This document shows positions 40,572-49,925 of a stretch of 64,000 nucleotides of DNA, in pieces (the stretch's first letter is position 1; every line of letters begins with the position of its first letter). Source of the stretch: Shewanella seohaensis (GTDB lineage: Bacteria; Pseudomonadota; Gammaproteobacteria; Enterobacterales; Shewanellaceae); the NCBI RefSeq assembly GCF_025449215.1, contig NZ_CP104900.1, positions 186,001 through 250,000 on the forward strand. Reading direction: 5' to 3'. The notes beneath the pieces are model-generated. The model saw only the letters and a list, made by a program, of their open reading frames with translations. It did no database searches and was not told the DNA's origin. Position numbers and translations under genes: made by a program.

Positions 40572-41232
40572 GCTGACCTCCTAAACGCCGCGATAGACTG
40601 GTGGTGAGGGCCAATGCCGTAATCGCAAATAACAGCAATACCAGAGACATAGTACCTGCAGCACCAAAATCAAAGGCCTGAACACTGTCGTAGATGGAAA
40701 TCGAGATAGTCTTGGTCTCGCCGGCGATATTTCCGCCCATCATCAACACGACCCCAAACTCACCGAGTACATGGGAGAAACACAACACTAAGGCGGTCAG
40801 CACCCCAGGCCACACCATAGGCAATTCAATTTTCAGCAGAATTTTAAGTTTGCTCATGCCGCAACAGGCAGCAGCATCGCGCACATCGTGGGGAACCGCC
40901 TCAAAGGCTCGTTGTATCGGTTGCAGCGCAAAGGGAATATTCACCAGCACGGATGCCAGCACTAACCCCGAGAAATGAAACACTAACTGCTGCCCTGTTA
41001 GGCGCTCTAACCATTGTCCTAACCAGCTTTGGCTACCAAGCCCCACCAGCAAGTAATACCCAATCACAGTCGGCGGTAAGACTAAGGGCACCATGATTAA
41101 GGCCTCAACCCAGGACTTACCCACAAACTGACGATAGGCTAAGGCTCGCCCCGCTAGAATCGCCAGCGGGATTAACACCAATACTGTGATGCTACTGAGC
41201 TTGACCGATAACCAGAGTGCCTGCCAATCCAT
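40552..41232 (-). CDS. modB: molybdate ABC transporter permease ModB
   Basis: 226 residues, five or six membrane helices. The cytoplasmic coupling loop reads EAVPHDVRDAAACCGMSKLK, the EAA motif of type I importers, and LGEFGVVLMMGGNIAG follows as in ModB. Second mod gene, 8 bp after modA. Confidence 0.94.
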   Translation of the reverse strand: MDWQALWLSVKLSSITVLVLIPLAILAGRALAYRQFVGKSWVEALIMVPLVLPPTVIGYYLLVGLGSQSWLGQWLERLTGQQLVFHFSGLVLASVLVNIPFALQPIQRAFEAVPHDVRDAAACCGMSKLKILLKIELPMVWPGVLTALVLCFSHVLGEFGVVLMMGGNIAGETKTISISIYDSVQAFDFGAAGTMSLVLLLFAITALALTTSLSRRLGGQRGANHR

Positions 41233-41240
41233 GTCTGACC

Positions 41241-42044
41241 TTACCGAACGGGTAGACCAAATCCGTATTGCAGGAATACGGCTCTGGCGGCATCTGATTG
41301 AAGATATTGATAAAAACGCTCTGCGGTTGCTCCCGCTTTTGGCATCAACGCCATGCGTTGATTGAGTGGACCATGCAATTCTTCGGGCAAGGCAATCGCC
41401 TGACCTAAGGCCTTAAACTGTGGCGCTAAGGCAAGGGATAACGGAATAATACCGCCTTGGGTGGAGCCACTCACGGCAAATTGCGCCGCTTGGGAGGCAT
41501 TTTCGCCCAAGATTAACTTAGTTTGTAGGCCGTCCCACAAACCTAATTTTTGTAGGAGTTCGCGGGCACGCTCCCCATAGGGCGCATGTTCAGGGTTGGC
41601 AATCGCAAAGCGCTCCAACTTGCCTGCGGCGAGCAAGTTTTTTACGCCGTTCAGCTCGGCATCTAAGGTTAAGGGAGACTTATTTGGGGCCACTAAGGCT
41701 AGGCGACCGACCGCGTATTGCACGCCAGCATCGCGAGTAAAGCCAGCTTTTTGCAGCTCATGGATATAACGCTCATCGGCGCTGAGCAAGAGTTCAAACG
41801 GCGCACCATGTTGAATTTGCGCCACAAAATTACCCGATGAACCGTAGGATACTCGCACCTTAAGCCCGGTTTCGGCGCTGAAGTTTTTAACAATATCATC
41901 GAGGGCAAACTTGATATTGGCGGCGGCCGCAATCGCAGGCACAGTCTCGGCGCGGCTAATGGCAGGCATCAAGGCGACACAGCACGACAAGCCGAGAGCA
42001 AATACTAGGCTCCAGATTTTGCCTAACCCTGTCACACTGTGCAT
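41241..42044 (-). CDS. modA: periplasmic molybdate-binding protein ModA
   Basis: 267 residues with a signal peptide (cut near ISRAE). The oxyanion-site segments AAAANIKFALDDI, YGSSGNFVAQIQHGAPFEL and the later EHAPYGERARELL match ModA. It captures molybdate or tungstate for ModBC. It starts 42 bp after moaE, so Moco synthesis and molybdate uptake are probably on one transcript. Confidence 0.94.
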   Translation of the reverse strand: MHSVTGLGKIWSLVFALGLSCCVALMPAISRAETVPAIAAAANIKFALDDIVKNFSAETGLKVRVSYGSSGNFVAQIQHGAPFELLLSADERYIHELQKAGFTRDAGVQYAVGRLALVAPNKSPLTLDAELNGVKNLLAAGKLERFAIANPEHAPYGERARELLQKLGLWDGLQTKLILGENASQAAQFAVSGSTQGGIIPLSLALAPQFKALGQAIALPEELHGPLNQRMALMPKAGATAERFYQYLQSDAARAVFLQYGFGLPVR

Positions 42045-42086
42045 AAACTCACCCTCACTCTCGCCTACTACTGACTCAGTCTTACG

Positions 42087-42554
42087 CTAGTCTTTGTGTT
42101 GCCACAATTGCGCCGCTTGCTCATCGGCGTCCTTGGCTTCGACCCAATTCTTGCCCTTATCCCCGGCTTCTAATTTCCAGAAAGGGGCTTTGGTTTTCAA
42201 AAAGTCGATTAAGAATTCGCAGGCCGCAAAGGCCGCCTTGCGATGGGCACTGGTGACGCCAATAAACACAATTTGCTCACCCAGCGCCATAGTACCGACA
42301 CGGTGGATAACCGTAACTTTATTGAGCGGCCAACGCTCACGCGCTTCGGCCACGATTTGCTCGAGCACACGCTCCGTCATACCGGGATAGTGCTCTAAAG
42401 TCAGGTCCGTCACCACTGAACCGTCGTTAAAGTCGCGCACCTTGCCCACAAAGGTGACAACGGCGCCATCGCTATTGTCTTGGGCTAATTGGTGGTACTC
42501 ATCGGCCACATTAAAATCGACGGTTTGCACCCGCACATTTGGCAATAAACGCAT
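42087..42554 (-). CDS. moaE: molybdopterin synthase catalytic subunit MoaE
   Basis: 155 residues. VTFVGKVRDFNDGSVV, LEHYPGMTE and HRVGTMALGEQIVFIGVTSAHRK (in part) with KTKAPFWKLE are MoaE hallmarks including the active-site lysines. With MoaD it inserts sulfur into cyclic pyranopterin phosphate. GGAGG before the start lies at the end of moaD. Confidence 0.96.
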   Translation of the reverse strand: MRLLPNVRVQTVDFNVADEYHQLAQDNSDGAVVTFVGKVRDFNDGSVVTDLTLEHYPGMTERVLEQIVAEARERWPLNKVTVIHRVGTMALGEQIVFIGVTSAHRKAAFAACEFLIDFLKTKAPFWKLEAGDKGKNWVEAKDADEQAAQLWQHKD

Positions 42555-42555
42555 A

Positions 42556-42807
42556 TCAACCTCCGGTCACAGGCGGGAAGAAGGCGACTTCATCACCATC
42601 GCTCACTCGGGTATCCCACTGGCTGATGGTTTGGTTCACCGCCACCAGCAATTTGTCCGAGGCTAACACTTTGGCCCATTTATCGTCGGTGGCCGCGAGT
42701 GTTGCGCGTAATCCTTCTGCAGTTTGTGTCTGCTCACTCGCTTCAACACTCAGCTGGGCAGTTCCTAAAAGCTCACGAACTTGGGCAAAAAACAACACGT
42801 TAATCAT
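42556..42807 (-). CDS. moaD: molybdopterin synthase sulfur carrier MoaD
   Basis: 83 residues from the ATG at 42807 (MINVLFFAQVRELLG), preceded by GAGATAAGAAT. Ubiquitin-like fold ending in the essential C-terminal Gly-Gly (FFPPVTGG). Its thiocarboxylated end donates sulfur in molybdopterin synthesis. Confidence 0.95.
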   Translation of the reverse strand: MINVLFFAQVRELLGTAQLSVEASEQTQTAEGLRATLAATDDKWAKVLASDKLLVAVNQTISQWDTRVSDGDEVAFFPPVTGG

Positions 42808-42826
42808 ATTCTTATCTCGCTTTACG

Positions 42827-43306
42827 TTATTCAGCTTTAAAGTGTCCCGACTTGCCACCGCGTTTTTCGAGCAGGCGCACCTGTGAAATCACCATGTCTT
42901 TCTGCACGGCTTTGCACATGTCGTAAATCGTCAGCGCTGCGACAGAGGCCGCCGTGAGCGCCTCCATTTCGACACCGGTTTTACCTGATAATTTACACCG
43001 GCTAGTGATGCGCACGCGATTATGTTCAGGCTGAGCCTCGAGCTCGACTTCGACCTTAGTTAGCATTAGTGGATGACATAACGGAATTAAATCTGAGGTC
43101 TTCTTCGCTGCCTGGATCCCCGCGATACGGGCCGTGGCAAAGACATCCCCCTTATGGTGGCTGCCGCTCATGATCATCTCAAGGGTCGTGCTCGCCATCT
43201 CGATAAAGGCCTCGGCACGGGCTTCGCGCTCAGTAACCGCCTTCTCGGTGACATCCACCATATGGGCATTGCCATCGGCATTAATATGGGTAAATACATT
43301 GCTCAT
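42827..43306 (-). CDS. moaC: cyclic pyranopterin monophosphate synthase MoaC
   Basis: 159 residues. [38 protein letters not shown] and [22 protein letters not shown] (in part) are the signature blocks. It converts the MoaA product to cPMP. Located 112 bp after moaA and 20 bp before moaD. Confidence 0.96.
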   Translation of the reverse strand: MSNVFTHINADGNAHMVDVTEKAVTEREARAEAFIEMASTTLEMIMSGSHHKGDVFATARIAGIQAAKKTSDLIPLCHPLMLTKVEVELEAQPEHNRVRITSRCKLSGKTGVEMEALTAASVAALTIYDMCKAVQKDMVISQVRLLEKRGGKSGHFKAE

Positions 43307-43418
43307 TGAAGCGATCCTTTAAACTGATGCCAAATTCAAGCATAGGGAAGTTAAGCGCCATCGCGAAATCTAACCTAATGAAAGATAACGCGATAAGCAG
43401 ACTAAGACCTAAGTTAGA

Positions 43419-44399
43419 TTAACCGCCAATCGAGGCCAGATGTTGCGTCACGCCAGTAATGCCCTGATGCAGATAATGGGTTTCCTTCTTCTGCGCCAGT
43501 TGACCGTGTAACCGCTCGATTAATTCCGCTTGTTGACTCGGGTGTTGCAGTAGATCACGCAAATCGATGCCAGACTCGGTAAAGAGGCATAAGTGCAACT
43601 TACCCTTGGCCGAGACCCGCAAGCGATTACAGCTCGCGCAGAAGTTAGTGGCGTAGGGCATGATCAAGCCGATACGGCCCTTAAAGTCACTGTGGCTGAA
43701 GTTTTGCGCAGGGCCATCGTCGGCGCGAGGCGTATCCAATTGCCAGCCCTCAGCTTGCAGCTGCGCTTTGATATCGGCACCCGCCAAATGGTGAGCTTGG
43801 AAATACTCGCGGCCAAGGCCTGTTTCCATCAGCTCAATAAAACGCAGGTCGATGGGCGTGTGCTTAATCCAATTCAAAAAGCGCGGTAAATCTTTATCGT
43901 TCATACCCTTGAGCAATACCGCATTGACCTTCACGCGCTCAAAACCCGCGGATAAGGCGGCATCGATACCACGCATCACCTCGTCGAACTTATTTTCGCC
44001 AGTGATCTGGTAAAACATCTTAGGATCAAAGCTGTCTACCGACACATTGATACGGCGAAGCCCTGCGTCGAACCACTCTTGGGCATGCTTCTCGAGCCTA
44101 TACCCATTAGTGGTAGTAGCTACGGTATGAATACGAGGGTTGTCGGCGACTACTCGAATGATATCGGTAAAATCTTTACGCAGCGTGGGTTCGCCGCCAG
44201 TGATACGGATTTTTTGAGTGCCAACCTGGCTAAATGCGGACACAAGGTTTTCTATCTCACTGAGAGATAAAAACTGTTGTTTGCCATTCGGATGATAACC
44301 ATCCGGGAGGCAATAACTGCATTTGAAGTTACAAACGTCAGTGACTGACATTCGTAAGTAATGAAATTTACGACCAAAATTGTCTTGTAATTGAGACAT
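43419..44399 (-). CDS. moaA: GTP 3',8-cyclase MoaA (radical SAM)
   Basis: 326 residues from the ATG at 44399, with AAGGTG upstream as part of the leader RNA. Radical-SAM cluster CNFKCSYC (Cys23, 27, 30), second cluster cysteines in FCASCNRLRVSAKGKLHLC, and the C-terminal Gly-Gly (LASIGG) needed for activity. First enzyme of molybdenum cofactor synthesis. Head of the moaACDE-modABC gene set. Confidence 0.97.
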   Translation of the reverse strand: MSQLQDNFGRKFHYLRMSVTDVCNFKCSYCLPDGYHPNGKQQFLSLSEIENLVSAFSQVGTQKIRITGGEPTLRKDFTDIIRVVADNPRIHTVATTTNGYRLEKHAQEWFDAGLRRINVSVDSFDPKMFYQITGENKFDEVMRGIDAALSAGFERVKVNAVLLKGMNDKDLPRFLNWIKHTPIDLRFIELMETGLGREYFQAHHLAGADIKAQLQAEGWQLDTPRADDGPAQNFSHSDFKGRIGLIMPYATNFCASCNRLRVSAKGKLHLCLFTESGIDLRDLLQHPSQQAELIERLHGQLAQKKETHYLHQGITGVTQHLASIGG

Positions 44400-44525
44400 G
44401 ATCACCTTTCCAAGTGTGGGAGGCGAGTGCATTTCTTTACTCACCCCAGTGGCCTTATTGCCACGGCTACACCCCCATATCTGTTGACTTAGGTAGGCAA
44501 GCTCGGAGAACCGTCAACCGTGATT
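44400..44525 (-). ncRNA. probable molybdenum cofactor (Moco) riboswitch in moaA leader
   Basis: Read on the minus strand, the leader holds TTCTCCGAGC, the stem GCCGTGG...CCACTGGGG, the arms GGGTGAG...ACTCGCC and, next to the start, CCTCCCACACTTGGAAAGG, which includes the ribosome binding site. This order of elements is that of the Moco RNA motif found upstream of moaA in gammaproteobacteria. A GTTGAC/GTCAAC pair could form a basal stem. Ligand binding would mask the ribosome binding site. Exact ends are estimates. Confidence 0.7.
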
Positions 44526-44772
44526 ATAAGCCGAAAGTATTGCCTAGCTATACCCCCAAACAGGTATTTCTTGATCCGCTTCAAGTGGGCGTGAACAATC
44601 TGTGACAGCGCTCACCCAAAGATTTGTCATTATTTAGACTAAACAGCCCGCTTAGCCCCTGTGCCCTGCGGTGATTTTGAGGTAAGGTGGACATCAGCAA
44701 TAAAACGCCCGTTTACAAACAAACTACAACACCCGGTAAAAATCGGGGATATGCGAAGGAAGAGGTGAACTG

Positions 44773-46422
44773 ATGGAACGCGAATCAATGGAATTCGATG
44801 TTGTTATCGTCGGCGCAGGCCCAGCTGGCTTGGCCACTGCGTGTCGGTTGATGCAGATATCACAGAGTTCAGGCAAAGAAATTACCGTCTGCGTGGTAGA
44901 GAAAGGCTCCGAAGTGGGCGCGCACATTCTATCTGGCGCCGTATTCGAACCACGAGTGTTAGATGAGCTATTCAGCGACTGGCGCGATTCAGGCGCTCCC
45001 GTCACCACAGCCGTGACCCACGATGAAATCTATCTACTCAATTCCGCCACCGACAGCAAGCTGATGCCCAATGCGTTTGTGCCTAAAACCATGCACAACG
45101 AAGGCAACTATATTGTCAGCGTAGGTAACCTCTGCCGTTGGCTCGCGACCCGCGCCGAAGCGCTCGGCGTAGAAATCTTCCCTGGTTTTGCTGCCAGCGA
45201 ATTACTCTTCAATGAAGATAACAGCGTGAAAGGCATCCTGATTGGTGACATGGGCGTCGGTGCCGACGGCCAGCCGAAGGACAGCTTTATGCCCGGCATG
45301 GAATTACACGCCAAATATACCGTGTTCTCAGAAGGTTGCCGTGGTCACTTAGGCAAACAGCTGATCGCGAAATACCACTTAGATAATGGCAAGACACCAC
45401 AGCATTACGGCCTTGGCTTTAAAGAAATCTGGAAAGTCCCCGCCGAACAACACGAGCAAGGGAAAGTGGTGCACACAGGTGGTTGGCCATTAACCGATGG
45501 CGCATCGGGTGGCGGCTTCCTCTACCATATGGAAGACAACCAAATTGCCGTGGGGTTGATTATCGACCTCAACTACAAGAACCCACACTTAAGCCCGTTC
45601 GATGAGTTCCAACGTTATAAGACTCACCCAGTTATCGCCAAATACTTAACCGGCGGCGAGCGTTTGACCTATGGGGCTCGCGCAATCACTAAGGGTGGCC
45701 TGAACTCACTGCCGAAGATGAGTTTCCCCGGCGGCCTGCTGATTGGTTGCGATGCAGGTACCTTAAACTTTGCCAAGATCAAAGGCACCCACACCGCCAT
45801 GAAGAGCGGTATTGTCGCGGCCGAAACCTTAGCCAAAGCGATGCTGGCCGAGGTCGAAGGCGGTAAAGATCTGGATTGTTTCCAAACCCATCTGGAAGAA
45901 AGCTGGTTACACGAAGAGTTATATAAGTCGCGCAACTTTGGCCCAGCAATGCACAAGTTTGGCACTTTCCTCGGCGGCGCATTTAACTACATAGATCAAA
46001 ACTGGTTCGGCGGTAAGTTCCCTATCACCCTGCGTGATGAGCACCCAGACTATGCCCAAATGGCCCCAGTCAGCGCCTACAGCAAGATTGATTATCCCAA
46101 GCCCGATGGCAAACTCAGCTTCGATAAGCTCTCTTCAGTCTATCTGTCGAGCACTTATCATGAGGAAGACCAGCCTTGCCATCTGCGCTTAAAAGACAAC
46201 AGCATCCCGCTCGGGATAAACCTGACGCAATTTAACGAGCCAGCTCAGCGTTACTGCCCTGCCGGCGTATACGAAATCGTTGAAGAAGCTGGTCAGCCTA
46301 AGTTTGTGATCAATGCGCAAAACTGCATCCACTGCAAAACCTGCGACATTAAAGACCCGAGCCAAAATATTACTTGGGTGACGCCAGAGGGCGGCGGTGG
46401 TCCAAACTACCCAAATATGTAA
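44773..46422 (+). CDS. electron transfer flavoprotein-ubiquinone oxidoreductase
   Basis: 549 residues. N-terminal FAD motif VVIVGAGPAGLATACRL, EKGSEVGAHILSGAVFEP, mid-region GLGFKEIWKVP and quinone-site GCDAGTLNFAKIKGTHTAMK. The C-terminal 4Fe-4S ligands are in CPAGVYEI and CIHCKTCDIKDP, and the protein ends GGGGPNYPNM as in the family. It moves electrons from fatty-acid and amino-acid dehydrogenases via ETF to the membrane quinone pool. GAGGTG precedes the ATG. Monocistronic. Confidence 0.97.
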   Translation: MERESMEFDVVIVGAGPAGLATACRLMQISQSSGKEITVCVVEKGSEVGAHILSGAVFEPRVLDELFSDWRDSGAPVTTAVTHDEIYLLNSATDSKLMPNAFVPKTMHNEGNYIVSVGNLCRWLATRAEALGVEIFPGFAASELLFNEDNSVKGILIGDMGVGADGQPKDSFMPGMELHAKYTVFSEGCRGHLGKQLIAKYHLDNGKTPQHYGLGFKEIWKVPAEQHEQGKVVHTGGWPLTDGASGGGFLYHMEDNQIAVGLIIDLNYKNPHLSPFDEFQRYKTHPVIAKYLTGGERLTYGARAITKGGLNSLPKMSFPGGLLIGCDAGTLNFAKIKGTHTAMKSGIVAAETLAKAMLAEVEGGKDLDCFQTHLEESWLHEELYKSRNFGPAMHKFGTFLGGAFNYIDQNWFGGKFPITLRDEHPDYAQMAPVSAYSKIDYPKPDGKLSFDKLSSVYLSSTYHEEDQPCHLRLKDNSIPLGINLTQFNEPAQRYCPAGVYEIVEEAGQPKFVINAQNCIHCKTCDIKDPSQNITWVTPEGGGGPNYPNM

Positions 46423-46431
46423 CTCAACCGG

Positions 46432-46461
46432 AATAAGGCGCTCATTGAGCGCCTTATTTTT
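46432..46461 (+). terminator. ETF-QO terminator
   Basis: AATAAGGCGCTC pairs with GAGCGCCTTATT across a tiny loop, ending in a T5 tract (46432-46461). Confidence 0.9.
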
Positions 46462-46725
46462 GCTTGCCTTCACGCCACACTTTGGTCACAATTGCGCCAT
46501 AAAAATCACATGCTCCAAATCAGCAACTCATTTCCATCTATACTCTACATAACAAGATCTACCGCAAGAGCAACAGGTTAGGCCTAATAAATGTCTTGTA
46601 CGCTGTTTTATTCGGCATTCGACCTAAACAAAGGTTAACTTTTAACATTTCTGTCCGATACTTGTTATTGGCTAGAAAACGTCGACCGATATTTCTAAAC
46701 GTCTAACACAGGCATATTGATATTT

Positions 46726-48642
46726 ATGATATTTAATAACCTTACTATTAAGCAGAAAATCCTGCTGACAGTGACATTTGCTGTGCTGCTGTCGACCATA
46801 CTCGTGGGCGTCCTCAGCCAACGTAGTGCAAAAAGCGTGGTACAGCAGCGTATGCTCGGGTCGGAAATGCCCAGCCTAATGATGCAGATCCGCAACAAGA
46901 TTGAGCTAGATATTTCGAGCTTAATGAATGCCGCCGAACAACTCGCCAGCAGTCGTATGTTACTGCAATGGCTTGAAAACGGTCGTCCGCAGGAGCAAGA
47001 GCCGCAAGTCGTTGCCCAGCTGAAGGATATCACCCGCCAATATCATTTGGCTCAAGCCTCCTACGCCGATAGACAAACCGCCGCCTACTACACTCAGGAT
47101 GGTTTTTTACGTGTACTCACCCCAGCGCAGGACGGTTGGTTTTTTGGTTATCGCGACAGCGGCCAAGAGCGGATGCTTAACGTCTTTACCGAAGCCAATG
47201 GCGAGGTAAAACTCTTTATCAACTATCAGCAACCTAATGGCCGTGGACTCGTTGGCCTCGCCAAATCCCTCGATGATATGGTGCGTCTACTGGGCTCCTT
47301 TAAGATTGAAGAAACTGGCTTTGTTTACTTAGTCGATGCCAAAGGCGAGGTAAAACTGCATCCCGACGCCAGCCAAATTGGCAAGAGCAGCCTCAAGAGC
47401 TTGTACTCGGGCGCCAACATCAGCTCATTACTCAATCGTAATGATTTCAACCTGATCGATACCCAAATCCAAGGTGAAAATACCTTCGTAGCCAGCAGCT
47501 ATATTCCCTCCATGGATTGGTATCTCGTGGCACAAGTGCCCGAAGCCGAAGTGTTCGCCCTGCTAACGGATGCCGCCTACCAGATCTTAATTTGGACCTT
47601 AATCATTGCCGCAGGCTTTATCATGCTGGCGATTGTGGTGGCCGGTTCAGTAAGCCGCCCAATCGCACAAGTCGCGGCAATGTTCCGTGATATCGGCGAA
47701 GGTGAAGGCGATTTACGTCAGCGCCTCCCCGTTAAAGGTGAAGATGAGATTGCCCAACTGGCACAAGGGTTTAATAGCTTTATCAGCAAAATCCAAGACT
47801 CAGTGATTGAAGTTGCACAGACCAGCGAACAGCTCGGCTTCTCGGCGAAGGATGTGTCTAATCAGGCGCAGCAAACCCTTGAAGACAGCCATGAGCAAAA
47901 AGATCGCACTATGATGGTAGTGACCGCCATCAATGAGATGGGTGCCACTGTGAATGAAATCGCCAGCAACGCCGCCCAAGCTGCTGTTGCGGCGAAAGAT
48001 GCCGATACCGAATCCAATAGCGGCCAAGTGGTAGTGACCCGTGCTCGGGATACCATCAATCAGCTCTCTCAGGATGTGGAACAAGTTGGTGAAGTGATTG
48101 AATCCCTCGCGACTCATACCAAGTCTATCGGCGGCATTCTCGATGTGATCCGCGCGATTTCGGAGCAAACTAACCTGTTAGCCCTAAACGCCGCGATTGA
48201 AGCCGCACGTGCTGGTGAGGCGGGACGAGGCTTTGCCGTGGTAGCCGATGAAGTCCGTAATCTGGCATCGCGCACCGCCGCATCGACCAACGAAGTCCAA
48301 GGTATGATCGACAAGTTGCAATCCGAGGCCAGCCGAGCGGTGAATGCCATGGCCCAAAGCCGTGCGCGCTCCCACGAAGGGGTGGCCGCCGTCGATGAGG
48401 CCAGTCAATCTCTGGTAGGCATTAGTGACCGTATTGGCCTGATCAGCGATATGAACATTCAAGTAGCCGCTGCGACGGAAGAGCAATCGACCGTAGTGGA
48501 AGACATCAACCGCAACGTGACCGAAATTAACGAGATCACCCAGCGCACCGCCAGCACGGCACAGGCTGCGGCACAGGCGAGCTTAGCGCTAAATCAACTC
48601 GCCCACCGCTTAGACACCTTAGTGGCGAAGTTTAAGGTGTAA
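46726..48642 (+). CDS. methyl-accepting chemotaxis protein (Cache-type sensor)
   Basis: 638 residues from the ATG at 46726 (a TTG at 46717 is the alternative; neither has a strong ribosome binding site). N-terminal helix, periplasmic Cache-like sensor of about 250 residues ([32 protein letters not shown]), second helix, HAMP, and the MCP signalling hairpin with the core [20 protein letters not shown]. No CheR-binding pentapeptide at the end. It senses a small periplasmic ligand. Confidence 0.92.
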   Translation: MIFNNLTIKQKILLTVTFAVLLSTILVGVLSQRSAKSVVQQRMLGSEMPSLMMQIRNKIELDISSLMNAAEQLASSRMLLQWLENGRPQEQEPQVVAQLKDITRQYHLAQASYADRQTAAYYTQDGFLRVLTPAQDGWFFGYRDSGQERMLNVFTEANGEVKLFINYQQPNGRGLVGLAKSLDDMVRLLGSFKIEETGFVYLVDAKGEVKLHPDASQIGKSSLKSLYSGANISSLLNRNDFNLIDTQIQGENTFVASSYIPSMDWYLVAQVPEAEVFALLTDAAYQILIWTLIIAAGFIMLAIVVAGSVSRPIAQVAAMFRDIGEGEGDLRQRLPVKGEDEIAQLAQGFNSFISKIQDSVIEVAQTSEQLGFSAKDVSNQAQQTLEDSHEQKDRTMMVVTAINEMGATVNEIASNAAQAAVAAKDADTESNSGQVVVTRARDTINQLSQDVEQVGEVIESLATHTKSIGGILDVIRAISEQTNLLALNAAIEAARAGEAGRGFAVVADEVRNLASRTAASTNEVQGMIDKLQSEASRAVNAMAQSRARSHEGVAAVDEASQSLVGISDRIGLISDMNIQVAAATEEQSTVVEDINRNVTEINEITQRTASTAQAAAQASLALNQLAHRLDTLVAKFKV

Positions 48643-48667
48643 GCCCAAGAGGGATTGAAACCAAACA

Positions 48668-48706
48668 AAAACGCCTTAGCGAGTCTCTCCCTAAGGTGTT
48701 TTTTAT
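48668..48706 (+). terminator. chemoreceptor terminator
   Basis: ACGCCTTAG (about 48671-48679) pairs with CTAAGGTGT, followed by T6; one G-U pair in the stem. Confidence 0.75.
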
Positions 48707-48722
48707 TGAATCGCTTTAGCAA

Positions 48723-49079
48723 TTAGTTATCGGAAAGGAACTTAATCGTCAGCGGATAACGATACACTTGCCCTTCGCTCGCCTTAATGATCCCAAGGAT
48801 AGTGCAAACCAAGTCGAGGATACCGAGGATGATCAAGAAGACAAACCCAATGCCCACAAAGGCTAACAATCCGCTGATAATCACATAGATCAACAGACTT
48901 AATTTAAAGTTCAAGCAACTACGGCCGCATTGGTCGACAAAAGCCGACTCTTCACGTTTCATCAACCACATAATCAGTGGTCCGAGAATCGAGCCTAATG
49001 GCACTAAATAACCGATTAAACTGGAGGCATACACCAGTAAGCCAAAATCTCTTTCACTCTTAGTCACTGACTCTATCAT
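48723..49079 (-). CDS. DUF4870/Tic20-like membrane protein
   Basis: 118 residues, three or four helices. The pattern SLIGYLVPLGSILGPLIMWL, then SAFVDQCGRSCLNFKLSLLIY (parts), is typical of DUF4870. Function unknown. Ends in a cytosolic tail YPLTIKFLSDN. Upstream MOSC gene is on the same strand at 36 bp. Confidence 0.8.
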   Translation of the reverse strand: MIESVTKSERDFGLLVYASSLIGYLVPLGSILGPLIMWLMKREESAFVDQCGRSCLNFKLSLLIYVIISGLLAFVGIGFVFLIILGILDLVCTILGIIKASEGQVYRYPLTIKFLSDN

Positions 49080-49115
49080 TACACTTTCCCTGTATTATCG
49101 TTTGAAAAATAAAGT

Positions 49116-49811
49116 TTATTTACCTTTTGGCCCATATAAGCGCATCTGCCAATCTTCGACTTGCTGTGTCGCTAAGCGCCGCTGCAGGCTATTGACCCAG
49201 CTTTGTGCCAACCCTTCACAGGAGGCGAGTCTATCATAGGCTTTGGCATCGTATTCGGGTGAGAAGTACAACGCCATGGCCTCGGCAACACTGATATCGG
49301 TTTTACGCTCGACTAATTCTATCCTGTCGTTTAGCTGAATCACACCTGGGGCTAATACTCTGTAAAACCAACCGCATAGCTGACTCTGCTGCATGGCGAG
49401 GGCAAAATCTCTATGGCCAAATTGCAGGTTCAATTTAAAGCAAGGTGAACGCGGCTGAGTCACCTGCACTGTGACGGCACCGATTTGCAGGATATCGCCG
49501 ATATTGACCTCAGTTTCATTCAAACCAACCGTGCTGATGTTTTCACCCATGCTCGGCGCATCTTCAAGTTGGGTGATTAAATCCCAACGACGGTACTGAC
49601 CATAATGCTCGCGGGGAAAATGATGCAGCACTCGGTCGAGTCCGCCATGGTGCTTAGGATCGGCTTGCGCATCGCCTTCGACATGATCGACATTCACTCG
49701 CAACTGCTGCGCCGATTTTTTACCGTCGATGCCAGTAGAAACACCGTCAATCTCTTGCAGAACCGCCCCTAAATACAAACCCGATAATCTATTTACCAAC
49801 AAGGTCGACAT
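49116..49811 (-). CDS. MOSC-domain protein, YiiM-like
   Basis: 231 residues. VDHVEGDAQADPKHHGGLDR with the putative cofactor-site Cys in RSPCFKLNLQFG and the C-terminal 3-alpha domain are YiiM features. YiiM proteins carry molybdenum cofactor and reduce N-hydroxylated purines and amidoximes. It may use cofactor made by the moa genes in this window. Start ATG at 49811. Confidence 0.88.
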   Translation of the reverse strand: MSTLLVNRLSGLYLGAVLQEIDGVSTGIDGKKSAQQLRVNVDHVEGDAQADPKHHGGLDRVLHHFPREHYGQYRRWDLITQLEDAPSMGENISTVGLNETEVNIGDILQIGAVTVQVTQPRSPCFKLNLQFGHRDFALAMQQSQLCGWFYRVLAPGVIQLNDRIELVERKTDISVAEAMALYFSPEYDAKAYDRLASCEGLAQSWVNSLQRRLATQQVEDWQMRLYGPKGK

Positions 49812-49925
49812 TTATAACTCCTACTTCATCGCTATCCGTCACCGAACGCTGCCCGCACGGCTCAGCTACTAAACGCGGCGTTAAGCAAAACAATCCTTGG
49901 CAGATTTGGCCATCATAACAGCATA

